Positions 1 to 6,675 of a stretch of DNA of 18,393 nt are shown here, piece by piece. The stretch lies in the NCBI GenBank assembly GCA_947292085.1, contig CAMYPN010000018.1, positions 1 to 18,393 of the forward strand. Reading direction: 5' to 3'. Source of the DNA: an uncultured Gardnerella sp. Lineage in GTDB: Bacteria > Actinomycetota > Actinomycetes > Actinomycetales > Bifidobacteriaceae. Under the pieces are notes generated by a model. It was not told the origin of the DNA and did not search any database. It saw only the letters and a list, made by a program, of their open reading frames with translations. The stretch's first letter is position 1. Every line of letters begins with the position of its first letter. Position numbers and translations under genes: made by a program.

Positions 1-36
1 ATCGAAACTCGCCTCTTTTGGCGGATTTTCAAGCAT
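1..36 (-). CDS. possible 5' end of a divergent leftward gene (partial)
   Basis: On the minus strand an ATG at 36 (and an in-frame ATG at 57) opens a frame that stays open to the window edge, giving MLENPPKEASFD. No convincing ribosome binding site precedes either ATG. An open stretch of 12 to 19 codons is expected often by chance, so this is only a candidate. The spacing to the rightward gene at 207 would leave a normal divergent promoter region. I do not recognise the peptide. Confidence 0.2.
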   Translation of the reverse strand, partial: MLENPPKEASFD

Positions 37-206
37 TGTGCACCACTTTCTTCGCATATAACAATACTAAATACATACTTTAGTCCATAGTCTGCATTCT
101 GACTATTTTATATTAAATATAAGAAATTAGTTACATGAGGGGGTAGGTTACTGTATGCTATGCGCGTAAGGGTAAGTAAAGTACTCTAGGAGACGAAAGG
201 ACCATA
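37..206. promoter_or_regulatory. leader/promoter region upstream of the DUF4193-dut pair
   Basis: This gene-free stretch is A+T-rich (a run of A/T around 104-120) and must hold the promoter for the gene at 207. A possible pair is TTACAT (131-136) and TATGCT (154-159) with a 17-nt spacer, but the -35 is poor. Ribosome-binding-like AGGAG (188-192) and AAAGGA (196-201) lie before the ATG at 207; the second has better spacing. No operator or RNA structure stands out. Confidence 0.35.
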
Positions 207-500
207 ATGGCACAGGATTATGATTCTCCTCGTAGCAAAGATGAGGACGAGGAGTCATTGGAAGCTTTGAGCAAGGGTTCACAAAACTCTGCTAGCGACA
301 TTGACGATGATGAGAATGCCATTGCTGAGGATTACGAACTTCCTGGCGCTGATTTAAGTAATGAAGATGCGTCAGTTACTGTTATCCCTATGCAGGGTGA
401 TGAATTTATATGTTCAGAATGCTTCCTTGTGAAGCATCGTAGTCAGCTTGCGGAAACCACTGCTGACGGACAACCTATTTGTAAGGAGTGCGCTGCCTGA
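207..500 (+). CDS. DUF4193 zinc-knuckle protein
   Basis: Small acidic protein of 97 residues of the actinobacterial DUF4193 family, whose function is not established. It starts MAQDYDSPRS, has a very acidic first half (about residues 11-57), the family motif ELPGADLS (44-51), and a C-terminal pair of CxxC motifs (Cys69/Cys72 and Cys92/Cys95) that look like a zinc knuckle: CSEC followed by CKEC. No membrane segment or signal peptide is visible, so it should be cytosolic. The stop codon overlaps the ATG of dut (TGATG), which implies co-transcription and translational coupling. In mycobacteria DUF4193 genes also lie close to dut, so the pairing is old. Length matches the family. Family assignment is confident; any binding partner is unknown. 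Confidence 0.92.
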   Translation: MAQDYDSPRSKDEDEESLEALSKGSQNSASDIDDDENAIAEDYELPGADLSNEDASVTVIPMQGDEFICSECFLVKHRSQLAETTADGQPICKECAA

Positions 501-982
501 TGTCATATGACGAGACCTATACTGGCCCCGAACAGGTAGAAGTGCTTATTAAATATCTTGATAGCAATACGACTTCTCCAATGAAACCGCTTTGCTACGC
601 ACATGCTGGAGATGCAGGAGCTGATCTACGAACTACGCAAGATTTTATTTTGCGACCTTTTGAGCGTGCTCTTGTGCCTACTGGAATTTCAATTGCGCTT
701 CCATGCGGTTACGTAGCTTTAGTGCACCCACGTTCTGGTCTTGCTGTGAAGCAGGGCGTGACAGTTCTTAATGCTCCAGGAACCATTGACGCAGGCTACA
801 GAGGTGAAATTAAGGTTCCTCTTATTAATTTGGATTCAGAACATTCTGTAGAATTCCATCGTGGGGATCGTATTGCTCAGCTTGTTATTCAGCGATATGT
901 AGAAGCACAATTTATACCTGCTGAAACACTTCCAGGATCTGACAGATCAGATAAAGGATTTGGATCAACAGGAGTACAATAA
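500..982 (+). CDS. dut: dUTP diphosphatase (dUTPase)
   Basis: Trimeric all-beta dUTPase that hydrolyses dUTP to dUMP and pyrophosphate, keeping uracil out of DNA and supplying dUMP to thymidylate synthase. All five family motifs are present in 160 residues: AGDAGADL (36-43), PRSGLA (77-82), GTIDAGYRGEIKV (94-106) with the catalytic Asp and the Tyr of the uracil pocket, RGDRIAQLVI (121-130), and the glycine-rich C-terminal arm DRSDKGFGSTG (148-158) that closes over the phosphates. The ATG at 500 is chosen because it overlaps the previous stop (TGATG) and has GGAG at 485-488; the in-frame GTG at 488 would only add MRCL and lies inside the upstream coding end. A strong terminator follows. Complete and apparently functional. 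Confidence 0.97.
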   Translation: MSYDETYTGPEQVEVLIKYLDSNTTSPMKPLCYAHAGDAGADLRTTQDFILRPFERALVPTGISIALPCGYVALVHPRSGLAVKQGVTVLNAPGTIDAGYRGEIKVPLINLDSEHSVEFHRGDRIAQLVIQRYVEAQFIPAETLPGSDRSDKGFGSTGVQ

Positions 983-994
983 TCTAAATCGTGT

Positions 995-1037
995 AAAATC
1001 CGACCAGTTTTTACTGAGTCGGATTTTATTGTATTTT
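995..1037 (+). terminator. rho-independent terminator of DUF4193-dut
   Basis: A 10-bp perfect stem (AAAATCCGAC at 995-1004 with GTCGGATTTT at 1018-1027) extends inward through CAG/CTG with one bulged A, and is followed by ATTGTATTTTT. It begins 12 nt after the dut stop and separates dut from rel. Confidence 0.85.
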
Positions 1038-1072
1038 TGTGTAAGAAAAAACTTGTGCAATTATTTTTTATT

Positions 1073-1100
1073 TTCGTGTACACGAAGCGTTTCTGAACGC
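1073..1100. promoter_or_regulatory. 14-bp perfect palindrome plus small hairpin in the rel leader
   Basis: TTCGTGTACACGAA (1073-1086) is a perfect palindrome, directly followed by GCGTT-TCTG-AACGC (1087-1100), a 5-bp stem with a 4-nt loop. Both lie 35-62 nt before the rel ATG, where the promoter is expected; TAGGAT (1101-1106) is a weak -10 candidate. The palindrome has the form of a dimeric repressor operator. I cannot match it to a known regulator: it is not the actinobacterial SOS box, CIRCE or HAIR. Confidence 0.45.
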
Positions 1101-1134
1101 TAGGATAGTAATAAACACGGGAGGTGCGGCTACT

Positions 1135-3480
1135 ATGGGCGAAAAAAATGACGATATTAAAAGTGCTAATAAGCTTGGATGCGAAATTAGCAACGACCCA
1201 CGCAACCCATTATGTCCAATATTGCGAATATGCCAATGGCATCATCCTCAAGCGAATATGGAAATTCTTCATCGCGCATACGATAGAGCAGTAAAACAGC
1301 ATACAGGGCAAAGACGCAAATCCGGTGAACCGTATATTATTCATCCACTTGCAGTAGCGCAGATTCTCGCAGATTTAGGTATGAGCCCTATCGTTGTAGC
1401 TGCAGGACTACTCCATGACACAGTTGAAGACACTGATTATACGTTGGAAGAATGTAGAGCAGAATTTGGTGACACAGTTGCAGGATTAGTTGACGGCGTT
1501 ACAAAAATTTCAAAAATGGAGTATGGCGACAGTGCTCAGGCAGAAACAATTCGCAAAATGATTGTTGCAATGAGCCGTGACGTCAGAGTTCTTGTAGTAA
1601 AACTAGCAGATCGTTTACATAACGGTCGCACATGGAGATACGTAAAATCAACAAGTTCACACAAAAAAGCGAGAGAAACTCTTGATGTTTACGCTCCTCT
1701 CGCAAACCGATTAGGCATGAACGCCATTAAAACAGAACTTGAAGAGTTAAGTTTCAAAGTACTTTATCCAAAAATTTATAATGAAATAGTTGTACTTGTA
1801 GCCCGACGAGCAGGACAGAGAGAAGTATACTTACGACAAATTCTTGAAGAAATCAACTCTGATTTATCCGAACAGCATATTCAAGCTTCCGTAAAGGGAC
1901 GTCCAAAAGATTACTTCTCCATCTACCAGAAGATGATTGTTCGAGGACACGATTTTGAAAATATTTACGATCTTGTAGGCGTACGAATCATAGTCGATTC
2001 CATACGCGACTGCTATGCTGCTCTTGGAGCTGTACATGCACGCTGGAGCCCTGTTCCTGGACGTTTTAAAGACTATATAGCCACTCCAAAACTAAACATG
2101 TATCAAAGTCTTCACACCACGGTTGTAGGCCCTGGAGGAAAGCCTGTAGAAATACAGATACGAACCTGGGATATGCATAGGCGAGCAGAATTTGGTATCG
2201 CAGCCCACTGGAAGTATAAAGCAAACGGACAAGCCGGAAGAGCTTTAAGCAAACCAGATAGCAACGACCGCAAACGCGAAGGTGAGCTTGAAGATAAGAA
2301 AGAATTAAGTGAAGCAGATAATCTTAAATGGATTCAGCAGCTTGCCGATTGGACCAGCGAAACACCTGATTCAGACGAATTCTTAGGATCTTTAAAACAA
2401 GATTTGGGTGCTTCTGAAGTATACGTATTTACTCCAAAAGGAAGCATAGTAGCTCTTCCTGCAGAAGCAACTCCTGTTGATTTTGCGTATTCTGTGCACA
2501 CTGAAGTAGGTCACAGAATGATGGGCGCTCGCGTAAACGGTAGGCTTGTTCCTCTTGATACGAAACTTGTTAATGGCGATACTGTAGAAGTTCTTACGTC
2601 AAAATCAGATACTGCTGGCCCTTCTAGGGATTGGCTTAGCTTTGTAAAAAGCCCTAGAGCAAGAAATAAGATTCGTCAATGGTTCAGTAAGGAACGCCGT
2701 TCTGAAGCGATTGAAGAAGGAAAAGATGAGCTTACTCGCGCAATGCGAAAGCGTAATCTTCCACTTGCTACTCTTATGACACCACAGGCTCTTATTGGTG
2801 TTGCCGATGAGCTTAATATTCCAGCTAATGTAGATTCTGTATATGCTGCTATTGGTGAAGGTCAGATTTCTACTCAGAATGTTATTTCACATTTAGTGAA
2901 AGATGCTGGAGCTGATGAAGTTGCAGAAGAAGTAGAGCAGGAAGCTTTACCTCTTAAGAAGGTGGAACGAAATCGCAAGTCACACGGCGCTCTAGGAGTA
3001 TCTGTACGTGGAGTAGGAGACGTATGGGTAAAACTTGCAAGATGCTGCATGCCAGTTCCTGGTGACGACATTATTGGCTTTATAACACGCAATCAGGGCG
3101 TATCTGTGCACAGAACAGATTGTCAAAATATGATTGACTTGCAAAAGTCACAGTCTGAGCGCGTAATACCTGTTCAGTGGACCAGTGATAAAGGCCTATT
3201 CCTTGTTAAAGTACAAGTTGAAGCACTTGATAGACAACATCTCCTTTCAGATGTAACTAGAGTTCTTTCAGATCATGGTGTAAATATTCTTTCTGGAACT
3301 ATTGCTACTGGAGATGACAGGGTTGCTACAAGCCAATTCACTTTTGAGATGGCTGATCCTCAGCATCTAGCAACTCTTCTTGCAGCTATACGAAAGATTG
3401 AAGGCGTATTTGACGTATATCGTATTACTGGTGCAAAAGATAGTGCTGAACCTCGTTTGAGAAAAATGGAACGAGAGTAA
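1135..3480 (+). CDS. rel: bifunctional (p)ppGpp synthetase/hydrolase Rel
   Basis: Long RelA/SpoT homologue of 781 residues controlling the stringent response alarmone. Order: HD hydrolase domain (about 40-200) with His70, His94-Asp95, Glu98-Asp99, Asp159 and Asn163 all present; synthetase domain (about 245-365) with RFKD (310-313), the RxKD form typical of bifunctional Rel enzymes, followed by YQSLHTTV and EIQIRT; a variable charged insert (365-397); TGS domain (about 428-488); helical region; Cys-containing domain with Cys637-Cys638, His659 and Cys663; and a C-terminal ACT domain (about 688-765). Both activities should therefore be intact. The usual HNMRT after Asp159 reads HNGRT here. GGGAGG at 1119-1124 supports the ATG at 1135. 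It is a single gene between two terminators, and a palindrome lies in its leader. Often annotated relA in actinobacteria. Confidence 0.96.
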   Translation: MGEKNDDIKSANKLGCEISNDPRNPLCPILRICQWHHPQANMEILHRAYDRAVKQHTGQRRKSGEPYIIHPLAVAQILADLGMSPIVVAAGLLHDTVEDTDYTLEECRAEFGDTVAGLVDGVTKISKMEYGDSAQAETIRKMIVAMSRDVRVLVVKLADRLHNGRTWRYVKSTSSHKKARETLDVYAPLANRLGMNAIKTELEELSFKVLYPKIYNEIVVLVARRAGQREVYLRQILEEINSDLSEQHIQASVKGRPKDYFSIYQKMIVRGHDFENIYDLVGVRIIVDSIRDCYAALGAVHARWSPVPGRFKDYIATPKLNMYQSLHTTVVGPGGKPVEIQIRTWDMHRRAEFGIAAHWKYKANGQAGRALSKPDSNDRKREGELEDKKELSEADNLKWIQQLADWTSETPDSDEFLGSLKQDLGASEVYVFTPKGSIVALPAEATPVDFAYSVHTEVGHRMMGARVNGRLVPLDTKLVNGDTVEVLTSKSDTAGPSRDWLSFVKSPRARNKIRQWFSKERRSEAIEEGKDELTRAMRKRNLPLATLMTPQALIGVADELNIPANVDSVYAAIGEGQISTQNVISHLVKDAGADEVAEEVEQEALPLKKVERNRKSHGALGVSVRGVGDVWVKLARCCMPVPGDDIIGFITRNQGVSVHRTDCQNMIDLQKSQSERVIPVQWTSDKGLFLVKVQVEALDRQHLLSDVTRVLSDHGVNILSGTIATGDDRVATSQFTFEMADPQHLATLLAAIRKIEGVFDVYRITGAKDSAEPRLRKMERE

Positions 3481-3493
3481 TTAGTGTATAAAA

Positions 3494-3551
3494 AGCGCTA
3501 TTCTTACATACTTAAAATCTTTAAAAGTTGTGAGAATAGCGCTAAATTTTT
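3494..3551 (+). terminator. terminator of rel
   Basis: A 15-bp stem with one G-T pair (3494-3508 with 3529-3543, core AGCGCTATTCT / AGAATAGCGCT), a 20-nt A+T-rich loop, then AAATTTTT. It starts 13 nt after the rel stop. Because it is convergent with the HU terminator, it may also block antisense reading from the other side. Confidence 0.75.
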
Positions 3552-3595
3552 AAACAAAAAATTAAGGACGTTCCAACAACGGAACGTCCTTAATT
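3552..3595 (-). terminator. hup: rho-independent terminator of the HU gene
   Basis: A perfect 15-bp stem (AATTAAGGACGTTCC at 3560-3574 with its complement at 3581-3595) with a 6-nt loop. On the minus strand it is followed by TTTTTTGTTTA. This is 38 nt beyond the HU stop and is one of the strongest terminators in the window, fitting a highly expressed gene. Confidence 0.9.
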
Positions 3596-3633
3596 GTTCT
3601 CCACACACAAATGCGTGTATCACACATTCAGCC

Positions 3634-3915
3634 TCAGGCGGTAACAGCCTTCTTAAGCAGGGAACCAGCAGAGATACGTACGCCATAAGAGGCAGGAATC
3701 TTGATGGTTTCACCGGTACGCGGGTTGCGGCCAGTGCGCTCAGCGCGCTTTACGCGCTCTGCAGAGAACAGGCCAGTGAGCTTCAAACCTTCACCGGACT
3801 GCAAAGCCTCAACGAACACATCCTGGAATGCGTTGACGGCGGCTTCGGCCTGCGCCTTGGTCAGGTTGGACTTCTGAGCGATCTTCGAAACGAGATCAGA
3901 CTTGTTGTATGCCAT
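3634..3915 (-). CDS. hup: HU-family nucleoid DNA-binding protein
   Basis: Histone-like HU protein of 93 residues that bends and compacts DNA as a dimer. The N-terminal helices (about 1-45) are followed by the family core GLFSAERVKRAERTGRNP and the arm with TGRNPRTGE and IKIPA, whose proline tip intercalates into DNA. Length is standard, without the lysine-rich tail of mycobacterial HU. AAAGGA six nt before the ATG is a good ribosome site. The gene is strikingly richer in G+C than its neighbours (138 of 240 bases counted at 3661-3900, about 57%), and its codons are of the C-ending type; I read this as codon selection for high expression rather than transfer, because the protein is ordinary for the lineage. 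It is monocistronic, convergent with rel and has a strong terminator. Confidence 0.96.
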   Translation of the reverse strand: MAYNKSDLVSKIAQKSNLTKAQAEAAVNAFQDVFVEALQSGEGLKLTGLFSAERVKRAERTGRNPRTGETIKIPASYGVRISAGSLLKKAVTA

Positions 3916-4143
3916 GCAGCATCCTTTGTGCTAGGGGCCTTCATTTCTTAAATTCGAAGACCACGTTCATACTCGATATTAGTACAATTTCCCTACAAAT
4001 ACCTCATTTTTAGCCGTTTTTATAAATATTTCTTATAAAAATTTATTAAAAAATAACATATTTTGTCCTACAAATAGCAAAATAGGATACTACGAGAGAA
4101 ACATTTATACAATATATGCCAAAATGCAGCAAAATGAAGTTTT
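3916..4143 (-). promoter_or_regulatory. A+T-rich region upstream of hup
   Basis: This gene-free 228-nt stretch separates two leftward genes, so the hup promoter should be here. I found no convincing -35/-10 pair; TAATAT (minus strand, 3981-3976) is one -10 candidate. Two direct copies of TATTTGTAGG (minus strand, ending at 3992 and 4067) lie 75 bp apart, and an A+T inverted repeat TTTTTATAA-N7-TTATAAAAA spans 4017-4041. No clear G+C terminator stem follows the gene ending at 4144. Confidence 0.4.
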
Positions 4144-6585
4144 TTATATCATTTCCTTGCTACTAAGCCAATGCATTGCCATAGCTCCAATAGGAATACG
4201 CAACCAATAGAACATTAGACGGTACAACAGAGTTGCAGAAAGAGCAATAGTTGGAGGAATTCCTACTGAAGTAAAGGCAAATGTCAAAGATGCCTCGACT
4301 GCACCTAAACCGCCAGGAGTTGGAACTGCAGAGCCTGCAGCATTAGCTAACAGGAACAGTAGTATAGTTTCCAAAGGATTTGCATGATATCCGAATGCTA
4401 GAAGAGCAATCCAATAACCAATACCGATAGAAGTTACAAGAATTACAGCTCCAAATAATCCAGAAAAAAGCTGATAAGGATCGCTTACAATATCTTTAAT
4501 CTGCTTACCATAATCAGAAAGCAGTGGAAGATAGCGTCTTCTAATAGCATTACGAACCTTAGGCACAGCCATGCAAACGCAAATCACTAAAGTAACAATT
4601 CCAATAACAGTTACAAGCATATGTGTTGGAATCATACCGGAAAGAACATTTCTTCCAGTAAAAATACCAATAACAAGAAGGAACATTGATGTTACTAAAG
4701 CCTGAATAAGCCAAACTGCGCTAGTAACAGCTGTAGCTTGAGCATTATCGTAACCATTTTTACGCAAAAGTTGCATATTAACGAATGCAGGACCAACTCC
4801 AGCTGGCATAGAAACAGCAGTTAATCCAGACGCAGCTTGAGACATAAATAGGGTAGTAGCACCAGGCTTATCCTCATCCATAAAAGCGCCAAGAGTAATC
4901 GAAGAACCAACCCAAGCTGACATACTACACACAAAGCAAAGCAGAACCAGTACAGTATCAGCATTACGAAGAGCAATAGCAACTTCTTGAGCATGAAGTT
5001 GCGTAATCGTAACAACAACAGCAACAAGAGCCAAAACCAGGGTCACAAAGAATCTCAAATTGAAACGAGAAAGACGAACAGTATCGTAATCATCCTCGTC
5101 AGTATGCAAAGCAACTTTTGCGCTCAAACTAACGCGTAAACGTTCAAAAAGTTTCTTATTCCAAGAAGGAAGCGACCTGGTAGAAGCAGGAATAGCAGCT
5201 TTTTGCATAAACGGAAGTACAGCAGCTAACTTCTCAGCACCCCAGGCATCCATTGCGGCTTCTATAGCCTGATCAATCGTAGTACAAGCGGCAATTAACG
5301 TAAGTAATTGAACTTTATCAAGCGCAATATTAGTTGTATCGCTAGCAACATCACCATTTTGCCAACCAGCAATAACTGGAGTGTTATCTTCTAATCTTGC
5401 CAAAGTTTCAGGAGTAATACGACCATGCGTAATTCCACGAGTATTAGCAGCATCAAGGTAACGCATAAGTTTTGCAGAATCTTCAACAGTTAGCGTATTA
5501 AGATTGCACGGCACAAGAGAGTTAGAAGCGTGAAAAACCATTATAGAAGACTTATCACTATCACTTACACCGTAAACGTTAGCTGTTGGCAAGTGCAAAT
5601 TACGCAACACTAAAATCATTGATAAATGATGATGAACAGAGTGACGAGCTGAACGATCAGTGCGCATAGAAATATCAATCAAACGCGCCCACTGCCACAA
5701 CTGATTTAAGTATCCTGGCAAATGCACTTGATTATCTAGTACTGAAATTACATAACGCATTCCATGAATATCAGTAGCGTCATAAAGTCTAGAATTTTCA
5801 ATTAGATCATCATCTAAACTAGAACGCAAAACTCCAGTATGATCAGCCTGCTGATTACGTCGCGTAAGCTGCGTTAAATTATCAATACCAATATTTTGCA
5901 AAGCAAGAACAATATCGTCTCCCCAAGCTCCCTTACTTTGAGTACCTTTTGCAAAACGAATAAGTGTTCCAATTGCTCGTCCAATACAATAAGAAACAAT
6001 TACTCCAGCGTACGAATGCCACGATGCAAAAAGAAAAATAGCTGTAGAAATAAACAGAGCATTCCAACCCCATTTAACATGCTTATATTCTATGTGCGGA
6101 CCACTAACAGTTAAAAACGCAACTAAAACTGCATAAATATCTGGAAGAAGCTCAGTAGACGCTCCAGAAGACTGAGAGCGCATAGCATCTAAAAGTACGA
6201 TATTATTCGTAGAAAATATCACATAAGAAAAAAGCCATATAGCGCCGTAGCTTATAAAAAGCGTAATAACAGATATAGCTGTATCAAGCCAACGTTTAGC
6301 ATTTACCATATGAGCTATGACTTCAGCAACAACGATAAGAGTAACAGCCTGCTGTAAAAGAGAACATGGTAAACCGTTTACCATCAAACTAAGTAATTTA
6401 CCAGCACTTTTAGCATCACGTTCAACGCCAGCAGTTGTTGCAGAAAGCCACAAAGTCGACATAATCATTGCAGCAGCAATAGCTATAGAAGTAATAGCAT
6501 ATAACAAATCAGCCCAGCTACGAACTAAGCTCGGCTGTGAGTCTTCTATAGTCAGATTTGGGTTAATTGCTGATTTCATACTCAT
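4144..6585 (-). CDS. membrane protein: kinase-like middle domain fused to an LPG-synthase/flippase-type (UPF0104) membrane domain
   Basis: A polytopic protein of 813 residues. Roughly five hydrophobic segments lie between 24 and 210. A soluble region (about 215-490) contains HGRITPETLARLED (387-400) followed by VIAGW, which resembles the catalytic-loop and following strand of kinase-like proteins but lacks the canonical HxD, so I regard it as pseudokinase-like. The C-terminal part (about 505-805) has the lysylphosphatidylglycerol-synthase transmembrane (UPF0104/YbhN-type) pattern, including the signature PTPGGLGAVEA (755-765). No MprF-type aminoacyl transferase domain follows, so this is not a complete lysyl-PG synthase; a lipid or polyprenyl-linked substrate is possible but unproven. 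The ATG at 6585 has no clear ribosome site, and ATG at 6579 is an alternative. It lies downstream of purB on the same strand, with a hairpin between. Confidence 0.8.
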   Translation of the reverse strand: MSMKSAINPNLTIEDSQPSLVRSWADLLYAITSIAIAAAMIMSTLWLSATTAGVERDAKSAGKLLSLMVNGLPCSLLQQAVTLIVVAEVIAHMVNAKRWLDTAISVITLFISYGAIWLFSYVIFSTNNIVLLDAMRSQSSGASTELLPDIYAVLVAFLTVSGPHIEYKHVKWGWNALFISTAIFLFASWHSYAGVIVSYCIGRAIGTLIRFAKGTQSKGAWGDDIVLALQNIGIDNLTQLTRRNQQADHTGVLRSSLDDDLIENSRLYDATDIHGMRYVISVLDNQVHLPGYLNQLWQWARLIDISMRTDRSARHSVHHHLSMILVLRNLHLPTANVYGVSDSDKSSIMVFHASNSLVPCNLNTLTVEDSAKLMRYLDAANTRGITHGRITPETLARLEDNTPVIAGWQNGDVASDTTNIALDKVQLLTLIAACTTIDQAIEAAMDAWGAEKLAAVLPFMQKAAIPASTRSLPSWNKKLFERLRVSLSAKVALHTDEDDYDTVRLSRFNLRFFVTLVLALVAVVVTITQLHAQEVAIALRNADTVLVLLCFVCSMSAWVGSSITLGAFMDEDKPGATTLFMSQAASGLTAVSMPAGVGPAFVNMQLLRKNGYDNAQATAVTSAVWLIQALVTSMFLLVIGIFTGRNVLSGMIPTHMLVTVIGIVTLVICVCMAVPKVRNAIRRRYLPLLSDYGKQIKDIVSDPYQLFSGLFGAVILVTSIGIGYWIALLAFGYHANPLETILLFLLANAAGSAVPTPGGLGAVEASLTFAFTSVGIPPTIALSATLLYRLMFYWLRIPIGAMAMHWLSSKEMI

Positions 6586-6599
6586 TGTTGTTATCTAAA

Positions 6600-6630
6600 T
6601 GTGGCCAGCAGAAGTTTACCACTGGCCACA
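6600..6630 (-). terminator. hairpin between purB and the membrane-fusion gene (weak terminator or leader element)
   Basis: TGTGGCCAG (6600-6608) pairs perfectly with CTGGCCACA (6622-6630) around a 13-nt loop. On the minus strand the stem is followed by TTTAGATAAC, a poor T-tract. It is 45 nt after the purB stop, but also only 14 nt before the next ATG, so it could attenuate rather than end transcription, or act in the leader of the downstream gene. Confidence 0.5.
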
Positions 6631-6675
6631 ACATTACAGAAAAACGATGTAATTTATGTAAAAGTTCTTCCGATT

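Noticed and set aside
488..499. GTG at 488 as dut start
   Set aside because: It adds only MRCL, encoded in the end of the DUF4193 gene; the TGATG overlap and GGAG position favour ATG at 500.
3484..3951. Long rightward open frame opposite hup
   Set aside because: It is the antisense shadow of the G+C-rich hup gene, covers two terminators, and its product resembles nothing; hup on the minus strand is certain.
4017..4041. Inverted repeat TTTTTATAA-N7-TTATAAAAA as terminator of the membrane-fusion gene
   Set aside because: The stem is only A-T pairs and lies about 100 nt after the stop; too weak to call.
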